A DNA stretch of 64,000 nt from Hydromonas duriensis (GTDB lineage: Bacteria; Pseudomonadota; Gammaproteobacteria; Burkholderiales; Burkholderiaceae). The stretch lies in the NCBI RefSeq assembly GCF_004363775.1, contig NZ_SNZE01000008.1, forward strand, positions 45,282 to 109,281. Reading direction: 5' to 3'. A program made the translations under genes and the position numbers. Positions 9,323 to 19,093 of the stretch are shown here, piece after piece. Numbering within the stretch: the stretch's first letter is position 1; each line of letters begins with the position of its first letter. Below the pieces are notes generated by a model. The model saw only the letters and a list, made by a program, of their open reading frames with translations, was not told where the DNA came from and made no database searches.

Positions 9323-10648
9323 TTAACCCAGCCATTGGCTGATTGCAAATAATATCACGCCAATCAATCCGCCAATCAATGTGCCATTGATGCGAATGTA
9401 TTGCAAGTCATGCCCAATCGCATTGTCCAGCGCACTGTTTAATCGCTCTTTGCTCCACATGTTCATTTGGGTAGTGAGCCACTCGCGGATGTCGTCTTGA
9501 TATTCAGTTAAACCCTTGGCGACCTGTTGCGCAAGTTGTTCTGTTAAACGGCTTTGTTGCTCACTGTCTGCGATGTAAGTTAAAACAACTTGCCGTATTT
9601 TCTCTGCGACGGGTTCTATATAGGCTGAATCAACAGCCACCGCTTCATCGAGCCACGAACGACTTTTACTCCAAACCGCCTTCACCATGGCTTCAGCCGT
9701 GGTTGTGTGGAGCCAGTCATGCACATGAGCGGCGAGCCAATCATGCCAAACCTCATCGTTATACAATTTTTCACGCCAACCCTGCACATGCTCGCCCACC
9801 CAAAGATGAACAGGATGTTGTTCATCTTGTTGTACATTCACGGTCAAATCAGCAAGCCAAGCCAAAGACTTATCAATAATGAGGTCATCCGCCCATTCAA
9901 TCGCTTGCCCCGTCAATTGACTTTTCATTTTGTCCCACCATGATGCGTCCGACGTGTCTAGTTTTTGTGCCGCCACCGCCAACTCACTCAACCACGGACG
10001 CATGCGCTCCTTCGCATCTTCAGCGGTGACAAACTCATGTAAAGATTGCGCCATGGCGTTGACAAGCCTACGGTCTAAACCTTGCTCGCGCGCGACATCA
10101 ATCAAACGCGCTGTTGAACGTCCTAAACGAGCGCCGCTCAAATACGCCGTCATGGCACTTCGACTCCAAACAACAAGTTGAGTCGGCGCTTCGATGGGCA
10201 CACGACGCATGAGTGTTTGCAAAATATTCGGCACATATTGCACAACGACCGCCTGCGTCAAATGTTGCTGCGCGTAGACATTGAGGTGCCGCCCGACGTC
10301 CAAGCGCAGAAGCTGCTCACTGATGACCGACGGCTCAAGAAAATGAGTCGTGATGAACTTTGCCACCCCTTGCGCGAGTTGCGCTTGCTTTGCAGGAAGA
10401 ATCGCGGTGTGGGGCAAGGGGATACCCAGCGGATGACGGAACAATGCGACCACAGCAAACCAATCCGCCAGCCCACCAATACATGCGGCTTCAGCGAAGG
10501 CCTTGATATAAGCCAATGCAGGATGATGGTAGCCATTGCTCTGCGCCAGCAACACACTGATAAACACAGTCAAATTAACCAGCAACAATATCAACGCCCA
10601 ACGGCGAGCGGTGTGAGCTTTGTGTATCGCACGGATTGAACGACTCAT
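9323..10648 (-). CDS. DUF445 family inner-membrane protein (YjiN-like)
   Basis: This 441-residue protein matches the DUF445 layout: an N-terminal transmembrane pair containing the conserved AFAEAACIGGLADWFAVVALFRHPLG segment (seen around residues 48-75), a long soluble helical region of about 300 residues, and a C-terminal transmembrane helix ending ISQWLG, preceded by YIRINGTLIGGLIG. The function of the family is unknown. It stands alone between lnt and the efflux operon, on the same strand as both. Confidence 0.88.
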   Translation of the reverse strand: MSRSIRAIHKAHTARRWALILLLVNLTVFISVLLAQSNGYHHPALAYIKAFAEAACIGGLADWFAVVALFRHPLGIPLPHTAILPAKQAQLAQGVAKFITTHFLEPSVISEQLLRLDVGRHLNVYAQQHLTQAVVVQYVPNILQTLMRRVPIEAPTQLVVWSRSAMTAYLSGARLGRSTARLIDVAREQGLDRRLVNAMAQSLHEFVTAEDAKERMRPWLSELAVAAQKLDTSDASWWDKMKSQLTGQAIEWADDLIIDKSLAWLADLTVNVQQDEQHPVHLWVGEHVQGWREKLYNDEVWHDWLAAHVHDWLHTTTAEAMVKAVWSKSRSWLDEAVAVDSAYIEPVAEKIRQVVLTYIADSEQQSRLTEQLAQQVAKGLTEYQDDIREWLTTQMNMWSKERLNSALDNAIGHDLQYIRINGTLIGGLIGVILFAISQWLG

Positions 10649-10705
10649 GTGACCCTCATTTTTTTATGCTTCTTAAATTAAATATATTTCTTTAATACAT
10701 TCGAT

Positions 10706-12247
10706 TTAAATATCCATGCCTTGACGGTGCCGTAAAAACACCGATAAGCCAAACAAGAAGCTAATAAAGCCCAATACAGGCGCATTGCCCCAGCCCACAT
10801 AAGGCGTTAAACCTGTCATGCCTTGGACTTGCACAGTGCTTTGACTCGCCTCATCGGCTGGCAATTGATTCAACACCGTTCCTGCCGCATCAATATACGC
10901 TGACAAACCCGTATTGGTCGCAACAATTACGGGACGCGCCATTTCTAACGCGCGGGCGCGCGACATGTACAAATGCTGCTGTTGTGCCGTACTCTGGTTG
11001 ACTGAACCGAACCAGCCCAGATTGGTCATATTGACCCAAATATTCGGGGCTTGCGCATCACCCTGCGCCCAAGCCTTGATAAGCTCCTCACCAAATTCAT
11101 TTTCATAACAAATATTCACGCCCACCCGCGTCGTTTGCCCATTGGTTTTAAGTTCAAAAGGCTGGCGAGACACACCATACCCATAACCACCAAGAGGAAT
11201 ATTCATCATTTTGATGAACCAATTAAACCCCCACGGCACCATTTCGCCAAACGGCAATAAGTGAATTTTATCGTAACGCGGAGGATTAAAAATATCACCC
11301 TGCCCCGATAACCACATGCCACTGTTGTAAAACTCACCTTTTGCTGCATCCACACCAACACCACCCATTAGCACAACACGGTCTTTTAAAGCCGCTTGTA
11401 AAGGTTCAAGCATTGGCTCAGGCACCATCGTCCACGGATACGGCAAAGCCGTTTCAGGAAAAACTGTCAATTGCGCATTTGATTTGATTGATTGGTCAAT
11501 AAAGCGATGTGTGTTTTTAATGATTTCAGCCTCATCGAACTTAATTGTTTGCGACACATTGGGTTGCACGATGCTCACACTAATCGGCGCTCCTGATTTC
11601 TCTCCCCAACTCAACCCCCGAGCAGCCCATCCCAACCCAAGCATCACTAACATACTGACCGCCGTCAACATCAACGCTTTTGTATCACGCTGCTTCTTAA
11701 ACAATTGACGGGCAACGAACGCCATTCCGCCCGCAAAAACGACAGCCAAAAACCCCACGCCATACACGCCAAAAATCGCAAACCAACCCCTCAATATCGG
11801 ATTATCAATGTGTGCATAACCCGAAGCCAACCAAGGAAAACCACCAAATAAATAGCCGCGAGCCAATTCAGCCGCCGTCCACAACGCAGGAAATGCCAAC
11901 AGGTCACTCGACAACTGTCTCTGCACAAAAAAACGCCGCCACATGTACACAGCCAACACATAAAACGACGACAAATACAACGACAGCAAAACAATTGCAA
12001 AAACAGACATCCATATCGGTAAGCCACCCACATCATGCATGGAAAAATGCAGCCAATACAAGCCCGCACAAAACCACATCACAGTAAACGCCCAGACCGC
12101 TCGCACGGGTTTATCGACAACTGACAAAAGGAGGAGCAAGCCTGTCAAACAGGATACCTGTAACATTCCTGATGGCACTGGGGCAAAACTCAAGGCGTAC
12201 AAACCGCCCAATAAACCCGCAAGAATATAAAGTGCGACATTCTTCAT
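10706..12247 (-). CDS. lnt: Apolipoprotein N-acyltransferase
   Basis: Lnt transfers the third acyl chain from phospholipid to the N-terminal Cys of lipoproteins in the inner membrane, preparing them for export to the outer membrane. The 513-residue product has an N-terminal block of several membrane helices and a C-terminal carbon-nitrogen hydrolase domain with the catalytic triad Glu265 (VFPETALP), Lys327 (YDKIHLLPFGE) and Cys380 (VNICYENEFG), plus a final membrane helix. The usual partner corC is not adjacent. At least seven lipoproteins in this window would be its substrates. Confidence 0.96.
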   Translation of the reverse strand: MKNVALYILAGLLGGLYALSFAPVPSGMLQVSCLTGLLLLLSVVDKPVRAVWAFTVMWFCAGLYWLHFSMHDVGGLPIWMSVFAIVLLSLYLSSFYVLAVYMWRRFFVQRQLSSDLLAFPALWTAAELARGYLFGGFPWLASGYAHIDNPILRGWFAIFGVYGVGFLAVVFAGGMAFVARQLFKKQRDTKALMLTAVSMLVMLGLGWAARGLSWGEKSGAPISVSIVQPNVSQTIKFDEAEIIKNTHRFIDQSIKSNAQLTVFPETALPYPWTMVPEPMLEPLQAALKDRVVLMGGVGVDAAKGEFYNSGMWLSGQGDIFNPPRYDKIHLLPFGEMVPWGFNWFIKMMNIPLGGYGYGVSRQPFELKTNGQTTRVGVNICYENEFGEELIKAWAQGDAQAPNIWVNMTNLGWFGSVNQSTAQQQHLYMSRARALEMARPVIVATNTGLSAYIDAAGTVLNQLPADEASQSTVQVQGMTGLTPYVGWGNAPVLGFISFLFGLSVFLRHRQGMDI

Positions 12248-12354
12248 TCATTTTTTCCAAACTTGGTTAAGATGCCGCATTTTACCTAAGAAGCAACTTG
12301 TTTGAGCATTAGAATATGCTTCAAATGAACGCGTCTTCATTAAAACCAAGCGCT

Positions 12355-12390
12355 CATAAAAAAGCACCTCGACTAAGGTGCTTTTTTTAT
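12355..12390 (-). terminator. Terminator after the amine oxidase gene (symmetric)
   Basis: A 9-bp stem (AAAGCACCT 12361-12369 / AGGTGCTTT 12376-12384) is flanked by A and T tracts on either side, so it could work in both directions. On the minus strand it ends the amine oxidase transcript just before lnt. Confidence 0.85.
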
Positions 12391-12393
12391 TGT

Positions 12394-13779
12394 TTAAACT
12401 TTAACTTTTAAAATTTCTCTCGCAGCACGAACACCGCTTAAATAGGCACCATGCACCGTGCCAGGATAATCGGCATGAGTCGCTTCACCCGCCCAAAACA
12501 ATTGACTTTGAGTCGGCTCTGCAAGGGCTTTGCGATGTTCGTTGTTGCTATTGACCGCATTAAACGAGTACGAACCATAGGCATAAGGGTCTGACGCCCA
12601 ACGTGTGCGTTGATAGGCTTTGGGATTGGGTATTTGACTGCCAAACATATCACGCAACGCAACCATCGCATCTTCAACGATGCGTTCATCAGACCACTGT
12701 TCCATCTCACGGGCGCGTTGCGCCGCACTAAAACCAAGTAAAACGGGCGTATCATCCACTTTCGCAAAGCTGACCCATTCAGACCAACGGCCTTTGTCAT
12801 ACGACAAGTACTCATGCCAATCAAACTTTTTAGGCCAAAACACAGAATCAAAACGTAAAAAGAGTTTATTTAACAAACCCATGCCGAGACTTTCGATGGC
12901 CTCTTGCTTGTCTTCTGGTAAAGCGGGCATGAAATCAATTTTTTGTTTTTTCAACACACCCAAAGGCAAAGTAATCAAAACCGCATCGGCTTGATGAGTG
13001 ATAGTTTGTCCATTATGCTCAGTGGTGACTTTAACGCCTTTATCGCTATATTCGACCGCAGTAACAACGTGCTCACGCGCGATGTCGAGGCCTTTTGCCA
13101 AGTGGTCACTGATTTGATTGTATCCTTGAGGAAACAACACATCATCGTCCCCTAAGGCTTTATTGTCATCAATCGTCCATGCGGACATTTCATTCGCATC
13201 CCCTGCATACTCCTGCTCGTATTTACCGCTGATGTAAAAATTTAATTGAGCCAAGGCTTCGCGGCTGATGCGTTTACTCGCCAATTCTGCATTCACAGCC
13301 TCCTGCAAGCTGCTGTCTTGAGCACGCTGCTCTGCAAATTTAAACGCCCGTTGGACAATGCGTTCAGAAGCGTCTTCATTGGCATCGGTCACACCTGCTG
13401 TTTTTAACTCACGTGCGATGTATAACGCCGCACTGTCATAAGATGTGGAGATGCGTTGTGCTTTAATTTGATTGGCTATGTCGGTGATTGGGTTGCCTTT
13501 TTCACCATGAATCCAAGATGCCCCTAAATCAATCGGCATGTCTTGCCAAGCATGACTGGTATGCAAGCGTCCACCAACCCGCGATCGCGCTTCAAGTATC
13601 TTAACTTGACAGCCCGCTTGCGTTAAAACTTGAGCCGCCGATAGACCCGACACGCCTGCCCCTAAAATTAAAACTGAAGGGACGGATTTATCGGTGCGAG
13701 CATAGGCTGCAATTGGTGCAATTGATAAACCACCCAACAAAGCCATGGTTTTTAAATAATCACGTCGTTTTTGATCCAT
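12394..13779 (-). CDS. FAD-dependent amine oxidase, Tat-exported
   Basis: This 461-residue protein belongs to the flavin monoamine oxidase family, which oxidises amines to aldehydes with release of ammonia and hydrogen peroxide. The start at 13779 is preceded by GAGGG; an upstream in-frame TTG is not favoured. A Tat signal is visible (KRRDYLKT, then a hydrophobic stretch to about residue 25, cleavage near AYA), fitting export of a folded flavoprotein. The dinucleotide-binding motif is LGAGVSGLSAAQVL followed by LEARSRVGGRLHT, and the FAD-binding C-terminal segment reads FWAGEATHADYPGTVHGAYLSG. The substrate (polyamine, aromatic amine or other) cannot be told. Confidence 0.9.
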   Translation of the reverse strand: MDQKRRDYLKTMALLGGLSIAPIAAYARTDKSVPSVLILGAGVSGLSAAQVLTQAGCQVKILEARSRVGGRLHTSHAWQDMPIDLGASWIHGEKGNPITDIANQIKAQRISTSYDSAALYIARELKTAGVTDANEDASERIVQRAFKFAEQRAQDSSLQEAVNAELASKRISREALAQLNFYISGKYEQEYAGDANEMSAWTIDDNKALGDDDVLFPQGYNQISDHLAKGLDIAREHVVTAVEYSDKGVKVTTEHNGQTITHQADAVLITLPLGVLKKQKIDFMPALPEDKQEAIESLGMGLLNKLFLRFDSVFWPKKFDWHEYLSYDKGRWSEWVSFAKVDDTPVLLGFSAAQRAREMEQWSDERIVEDAMVALRDMFGSQIPNPKAYQRTRWASDPYAYGSYSFNAVNSNNEHRKALAEPTQSQLFWAGEATHADYPGTVHGAYLSGVRAAREILKVKV

Positions 13780-13852
13780 CACGCCCTCACTGGTGAACAA
13801 AGGTAAATAAACATGTATTTTATCTTTATTTCAAAGCGTGTTAATCAAAATT

Positions 13853-15031
13853 TTACTTTCTTGTGTCTTTACCAGCCGTCACTTCTAGCATAATGGTTCG
13901 CCCTGCGCGCCACACATCAAATGTAAACGGCGTTCCTGGCGTGCTGTTGCCGATGATGCGAGCAAAATCCGTGCTATTTTCAATCACTTGTTGATTAACC
14001 TTTAAAACCACGTCATTGGCTCGCAAACCTGCTTGGTCAGCAGCAGAATTGGGTTCGACTTCTTTAATCCATGCACCTGTTGCCTTAGGCAAGCCCAATG
14101 ACTTGATTGAATCTGCTTCAACAGAAGCAATTGCAACCCCAATGCGACCACGATTCACTTTGCCTGTTGTGCGAATTTGCTCCGCGACATTTAAGGCTTC
14201 ATTGATTGGAATCGCCAATGCAATGCCTGCAAATGAACCGCTGTTGGATAAAATTTGGCTATTGATGCCCACCACTTCGCCTGACATATTGACCAGCGGG
14301 CCGCCTGAGTTGCCTGGATTAACAGCGGCATCGGTTTGAATAAAAGGCACCAACTCACCTGTGTCGCGTTTAATCGCGCTGATGATGCCCGCAGTTACTG
14401 TATTTTTTAATCCAAATGGAGAGCCTGCGGCCATCACCCATTGCCCAACTTTAATGTTGTCTGAATCAGCGGGATATAAAAAAGGAAAACTTTCCCCTTC
14501 AATTTTAATCACAGCCACGTCGGTTCTGGCGTCGCTACCAACCAATTTAGCCTTAAATTCACGCTGGTCATTGAGAGAAACGGTGATGGTGCTCGCCCCA
14601 TTAACGACATGATGGTTGGTCAAAATATAGCCATCTGCCGAAATCAAGAAGCCTGAACCAACGCCCGTTTGACGTTCATTCGAGCCACTGTCACCATCGG
14701 GTACATTCTTTTGTTCTGGGCGCATGCGACATGCTGGAAAGTCAGGCCACATTTGACAAATCATATTCAGTTGAGAGTTGGCTTGTCCGATTTGCACCTT
14801 CTCCGCGACTCGAATATTCACCACAGCAGGTGCGACTTTATCGACCAGTGGCGTAAAATCAGGCAGTCCTGTGACCAAAGGTGCTGCGGGTGTTTTTGCG
14901 GGTGTCGCTATGCTTGTGCTTGGTTCACTCTGGCTTTTGCCCTCATCTTTTTTATCAGAGCAACCCAGTAGCATCCCCATCAATACAGACAATATCAAAA
15001 AGTGACTGAATTTTTTAAATACAGTAACCAT
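13853..15031 (-). CDS. HtrA-family (S1C) serine protease, lipid-anchored, one PDZ domain
   Basis: This 392-residue periplasmic protease has a lipobox LLGC (Cys24), a trypsin-like domain with the triad His141 (TNHHVV), Asp171 (ARTDVAVIK) and Ser242 (GNSGGPL), and a single C-terminal PDZ domain (about residues 295-385). The single PDZ and membrane attachment resemble DegS/AlgW, although those use a transmembrane anchor. The insertion before the catalytic His carries two cysteines nine residues apart (Cys92, Cys101) that could form a disulfide. The start at 15031 is preceded by AAGGAG; the in-frame ATG at 15049 would place that box inside the gene. Confidence 0.92.
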   Translation of the reverse strand: MVTVFKKFSHFLILSVLMGMLLGCSDKKDEGKSQSEPSTSIATPAKTPAAPLVTGLPDFTPLVDKVAPAVVNIRVAEKVQIGQANSQLNMICQMWPDFPACRMRPEQKNVPDGDSGSNERQTGVGSGFLISADGYILTNHHVVNGASTITVSLNDQREFKAKLVGSDARTDVAVIKIEGESFPFLYPADSDNIKVGQWVMAAGSPFGLKNTVTAGIISAIKRDTGELVPFIQTDAAVNPGNSGGPLVNMSGEVVGINSQILSNSGSFAGIALAIPINEALNVAEQIRTTGKVNRGRIGVAIASVEADSIKSLGLPKATGAWIKEVEPNSAADQAGLRANDVVLKVNQQVIENSTDFARIIGNSTPGTPFTFDVWRAGRTIMLEVTAGKDTRK

Positions 15032-15177
15032 GCGCTTCTCCTTAGGCATTTTTTGTTTGTAGATTGAGATTGTTATATGGGCGTTAATCTGAAAAAAACA
15101 ACTGGACCTTTATTTGACCGAGCTGCATTTAGCCATACAACGGGCATGTGGCTTTTATCTGTTAACAAATGGATGCG

Positions 15178-15957
15178 TTAATGACGCTGCTGTCGCTGCA
15201 TTTCAAACAAGCACACCGCCGCTGCGGCTGCAACATTCAACGATTCTCCATGGCGCATCGGAATATAAGCGCGCATGTCTGCCGCCTCGATAAGAGCCTG
15301 CGCAACGCCTGCGCCTTCATTGCCCATCAACCACGCCACGGCTTGATTTAAGTTCAAATCATACAGATTTGAAGCGGCATAAGAGCTGGTGGCAATGGTT
15401 TGAGTCCCATGCTGGCGTAAATACCCCATCAACTCTATTAAATTGACATGCTCAACAATATGCAGTGAAAAATGTGCGCCAACCGCTGCTCGCAACACTT
15501 TAGGAGAAAATGGATTGACGCACGTTGAGTTTAGATACACATGACGTACACCCGCCGCCGCGGCACTGCGTAAGATTGAACCCATATTGCCTGGGTCTTG
15601 CACACCATCAAGCAAAATGGCATTGCCCTCAGTCAACCAAGCCGTTTCGGTCGGGCGCACCACCTCAAAAATAATCGAAGCGCCCTGCTCCAAAATACTG
15701 AGCTCACGAAAAATAGCATCTGGCAGTCGATTAACCGCAACCCGCTCGGTTTGCAAAGTCATGAGCAGCTCCGCAATTTCAAGGTTCATTTGTGAACTTT
15801 CAGCGACCCAAACTTTAAAAGGACGACCACCTTGAGCTAAAAAAGCTTGGCACACATGAATGCCTTCAAGCACAATGCGCTCATCACTGCGTTTTGGCGT
15901 AGACAACAATTTTTTCAGGGCTTTTACAGCCGCATTATCTTTTGAAGTAATCAGCAT
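15178..15957 (-). CDS. TrmH/SpoU-family RNA 2'-O-methyltransferase
   Basis: This 259-residue SPOUT enzyme probably methylates a ribose in rRNA or tRNA using S-adenosylmethionine. It has an N-terminal substrate-binding domain (about residues 1-95) and a knotted C-terminal catalytic domain with the three SpoU motifs: [30 protein letters not shown] and [17 protein letters not shown]. It resembles the RlmB/YsgA group, but the target nucleotide is not certain. It overlaps the end of rnhB by seven bases and closes the lipid A/Bam operon. Confidence 0.9.
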   Translation of the reverse strand: MLITSKDNAAVKALKKLLSTPKRSDERIVLEGIHVCQAFLAQGGRPFKVWVAESSQMNLEIAELLMTLQTERVAVNRLPDAIFRELSILEQGASIIFEVVRPTETAWLTEGNAILLDGVQDPGNMGSILRSAAAAGVRHVYLNSTCVNPFSPKVLRAAVGAHFSLHIVEHVNLIELMGYLRQHGTQTIATSSYAASNLYDLNLNQAVAWLMGNEGAGVAQALIEAADMRAYIPMRHGESLNVAAAAAVCLFEMQRQQRH

Positions 15958-16571
15958 GTGCGTTCCAAAATCGCCCGTACAGGGGCATAGCTACGACGGT
16001 GCTCGGGACACACCCCATGCGCCTTTAATGCCGCAAGATGCACCGCTGTCGGATAGCCTTTGTGTTGAGCAAAGCCATACTGAGGATACAGTGCGTCTAA
16101 ACGTAAACAATCTAAATCACGCGCAACTTTAGCTAAAATCGAAGCCGCTGAAATACTCGACTGTAGAGCGTCACCACCAACCAAGGCTTGCCCTGCATAA
16201 CCTTTTTGCAGCAATTGTTTAGGGAAGTGTTTGCCGTCAACCCACACCCAATCGGCTTTGACAGACAACCCCTCAACCGCTCGCGTCATGGCCAACAGGC
16301 TGGCCTGTAAAATATTCAACTCGTCAATTTCCGCCACGCTGGCACTGGCGATGCACCATGCCCGCGCTTGAGACTTAATTTCTTCACTCAAACGCTCGCG
16401 TGTCTTAGCCGATAACTTTTTAGAATCATTTAAGCCGATGATGGGCGTATCCAAAATCACAGCCGCAGCATAAACAGCACCTGCCAGTGGGCCGCGCCCT
16501 GCTTCATCTGTGCCACAAATCAACTGAGCCTCTCCTGCAGAGACCGCAAATAAATCATCGACAACCATCAT
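15951..16571 (-). CDS. rnhB: Ribonuclease HII
   Basis: RNase HII removes ribonucleotides from RNA-DNA hybrids and single embedded ribonucleotides. The 206-residue product has the first two acidic metal ligands in [13 protein letters not shown] (Asp22, Glu23), LNDSKKLS, and a later acidic site in DWVWVDGK. It starts with an ATGA overlap on lpxB, an arrangement widespread in proteobacteria. Confidence 0.96.
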   Translation of the reverse strand: MMVVDDLFAVSAGEAQLICGTDEAGRGPLAGAVYAAAVILDTPIIGLNDSKKLSAKTRERLSEEIKSQARAWCIASASVAEIDELNILQASLLAMTRAVEGLSVKADWVWVDGKHFPKQLLQKGYAGQALVGGDALQSSISAASILAKVARDLDCLRLDALYPQYGFAQHKGYPTAVHLAALKAHGVCPEHRRSYAPVRAILERTC

Positions 16572-17734
16572 TGACTATACTCAAGCACTTGTGCAATCGC
16601 TTGTGCACATAAACTCGGCGTATCCGCAATTAAGCTGTGATGTAAAGCCATTAAACGCTCACTTACACTCGTGTCACTTGCGTAACGATTCATTTGTGCA
16701 AGCAAGGCATCAGCCAGACCTTTAGGCGTGGCATCATCTTGCAAAACCTCTGGAATAAAAGACTCGTTCAGTAAAATATTGGGTAAACCAATCCAAGGCA
16801 ACAATGCTACTTTTGGATAAATAGCTGCCGATAAGCGTGACGTTTTGTATGAAATCACCATGGGTTTTTTATACAAAGCCACCTCTAAACTTGCGGTACC
16901 ACTGGCAACCAATGTCGCATCTGCTGCCTCCATCACGTTGCGAGCCTGTCCATCGAATAAGCGTAAGGCAATATTTGGCGCGTATTGCGCACGCATGGTT
17001 TGAACTTTATCGCGTAATGCCGCATGTGCTATTGGCAAGATAAATTGAACATCACCCAAAACCCTTGTCAACTGTTGCGCAGCCTGAAAAAAACCAGGTA
17101 GATTGTAATCAATTTCAGAGTGCCTTGATCCAGGCAATAAGGCAATGACCAAACCTTCCGCTGAGATTTGTAACGCTGTTCGCGCTGCAAGGGTGTCGGC
17201 GGTTAGTGGAATGTGCGACGCAAACGGATGCCCAACGTAAGTGGCTGGGATGCCTGCATCTTGATAAATTTTTTGTTCAAATGGAAAAATCAACAACACA
17301 TGATTGGCTGCACGACGGATTTTTTCAATACGCTTCGGTCGCCAAGCCCAAATTGACGGGCTGACGTAGTGCATGGTCTTGACACCCGCAGCACGCAACT
17401 TGGTTTCAACACCTAAGTTAAAGTCTGGCGCATCTATGCCAACAAAAACATCGGGTTGTATGATGGTCAGTCGTTTAATCAGGTCGTTGCGCATGCCAAT
17501 AATGCGCGGCAAATGTCGAATCGGCTCAAAATAGCCGCGCACGGCTAAAGATTGCGATGGCCACCATGCTTGCACACCCTCACGAACCATTGCATCACCT
17601 GCAATGCCAACGGCACTTGTTTCTAAAAAAGTCGCGCGCGCGCCCTTAACCAACTCAGCCCCAAGCTGGTCACCAGATGACTCTCCAGCCACCAGCGCAA
17701 GACTCAAACTCTGAAATTGTGCATCAACATTCAT
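16568..17734 (-). CDS. lpxB: Lipid-A-disaccharide synthase
   Basis: LpxB joins lipid X and UDP-2,3-diacylglucosamine to make the beta-1,6 disaccharide of lipid A at the inner face of the inner membrane. The 388-residue GT-B enzyme shows [17 protein letters not shown] at the N terminus, [18 protein letters not shown] in the middle and LPGSRHSEI plus [12 protein letters not shown] in the C-terminal UDP-binding half. It lies five bases downstream of lpxA. Confidence 0.97.
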   Translation of the reverse strand: MNVDAQFQSLSLALVAGESSGDQLGAELVKGARATFLETSAVGIAGDAMVREGVQAWWPSQSLAVRGYFEPIRHLPRIIGMRNDLIKRLTIIQPDVFVGIDAPDFNLGVETKLRAAGVKTMHYVSPSIWAWRPKRIEKIRRAANHVLLIFPFEQKIYQDAGIPATYVGHPFASHIPLTADTLAARTALQISAEGLVIALLPGSRHSEIDYNLPGFFQAAQQLTRVLGDVQFILPIAHAALRDKVQTMRAQYAPNIALRLFDGQARNVMEAADATLVASGTASLEVALYKKPMVISYKTSRLSAAIYPKVALLPWIGLPNILLNESFIPEVLQDDATPKGLADALLAQMNRYASDTSVSERLMALHHSLIADTPSLCAQAIAQVLEYSQ

Positions 17735-17739
17735 GCGGA

Positions 17740-18525
17740 TTAACGAACAATGCCACGTGTGGCTTGTGTCAAAAAAGTAGTCATCAAGTTAAGAACTGAG
17801 GCGGTATCGGGTTGCGCCGATGCCGTGATGGCTTCAATCGCTTGTTCAATCGTCAAGTCTTGACGATAAATGGCTTTGTAAGCCCGCTTAACCGCCATGA
17901 TTTGCTCTTGCGTAAAGCCACGACGTCTCATCCCCTCAGAATTAACGCCAAATGGCGTCGCAGGGTTACCACTTATCATGACAAACGGCGGCACATCTTT
18001 GTGCAACACAGAGCCGCCGCCCACCATGGCGTGCGCTCCAACCTTAACAAACTGGTGCGAACCCGTCAAACCGCCCATAATTGCCCAATCGCCGACATGG
18101 ATGTGTCCTGCCAATTGTGCATTACTCGCCAAAATCGTATGATTCCCAATCACGCAGTCATGCGCCAAATGAACATACCCCATAATCCAATTGTCATTGC
18201 CAACAATGGTTACACCTTTGTCTTGCACCGTGCCTCGATGCACACTGGTAAACTCACGAATCGAATTGCGGTCACCGATACTCAGGCGTGTGGGTTCTCC
18301 TGCATATTTCTTATCTTGAGGTGGTCCTCCCAGCAAAACATGATGACCAATTTGATTGTCAACGCCAATGTCAGTGATGCCCTCAATAATGCTATGAGAG
18401 CCTACATGCGTGCGGTCACCAATACTCACTTGAGCACCAATGATGCTGTATGCACCAATCACGACGTCTTCGCCTAATTGGGCACCTTGTTCCACAATCG
18501 CAGTGGGGTGAATTTGTACAGCCAT
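17740..18525 (-). CDS. lpxA: UDP-N-acetylglucosamine O-acyltransferase
   Basis: LpxA performs the first step of lipid A synthesis, transferring a hydroxyacyl chain from ACP to the 3-OH of UDP-GlcNAc. The 261-residue protein is a left-handed beta helix of hexapeptide repeats with the catalytic His122 in HLAHDCVIG and the loop GGPPQDKKY, followed by a helical C-terminal domain. The FabZ gene upstream and LpxB downstream complete the expected cluster. Confidence 0.97.
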   Translation of the reverse strand: MAVQIHPTAIVEQGAQLGEDVVIGAYSIIGAQVSIGDRTHVGSHSIIEGITDIGVDNQIGHHVLLGGPPQDKKYAGEPTRLSIGDRNSIREFTSVHRGTVQDKGVTIVGNDNWIMGYVHLAHDCVIGNHTILASNAQLAGHIHVGDWAIMGGLTGSHQFVKVGAHAMVGGGSVLHKDVPPFVMISGNPATPFGVNSEGMRRRGFTQEQIMAVKRAYKAIYRQDLTIEQAIEAITASAQPDTASVLNLMTTFLTQATRGIVR

Positions 18526-18587
18526 TTGCGAACCTTCAAAAGAATTATTTTAGTTGCCTAATTAATGATTAAGCCACCGATTTAAAT

Positions 18588-19052
18588 TTATTTTTGTGTA
18601 CGATAAGCACACAACAACTCGCCCTCAGCCACAACCTCACCATCCACAGACGCTTTGGCTGCAAACTTAGCAAAACCACGAATCACGCGCGTCAAGCGCG
18701 TTTCTAAAATCATTCGGTCTCCTGGCACAACAGGACGCTTAAAACGTACATTCTCCATCCCTGCGAAATAAAACACATCGTTCGGATTTCGTTCCTGCAC
18801 CCACAACAAAGCCGATGCTTGAGCCAGAGCCTCCATAATCAGCACGCCTGGAAAAACAGGGTTACCAGGGAAATGTCCATTAAAAAATGGCTCATTCATA
18901 GTGACATTTTTAACAGCAATGAGATGGTCATTCAAACGCCATTCCAACACTCGGTCAACTAACAAAAATGGATAGCGGTGTGGAATACGCTCCATAATTG
19001 ATTTAATGTCGTATCCCTCTTGCATTGGGTTGTCATTAGTTGCTTCACTCAT
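18588..19052 (-). CDS. fabZ: 3-hydroxyacyl-ACP dehydratase FabZ
   Basis: FabZ dehydrates beta-hydroxyacyl-ACP in fatty acid elongation and competes with LpxA/LpxD for the same hydroxyacyl-ACP pool, which explains its place between lpxD and lpxA. The 154-residue hot-dog-fold protein shows PHRYPFLLVDRV and the active-site pair His60 and Glu74 in FNGHFPGNPVFPGVLIMEA. Confidence 0.97.
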   Translation of the reverse strand: MSEATNDNPMQEGYDIKSIMERIPHRYPFLLVDRVLEWRLNDHLIAVKNVTMNEPFFNGHFPGNPVFPGVLIMEALAQASALLWVQERNPNDVFYFAGMENVRFKRPVVPGDRMILETRLTRVIRGFAKFAAKASVDGEVVAEGELLCAYRTQK

Positions 19053-19093
19053 AATTTACCTTTAGTTTTTTAAAAATTAAAAATTTTGAATAC

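Noticed and set aside
17812..18477. Open frame of 221 codons on the plus strand opposite lpxA
   Set aside because: lpxA is unambiguous; the repeat periodicity of the hexapeptide protein leaves the opposite frame open.
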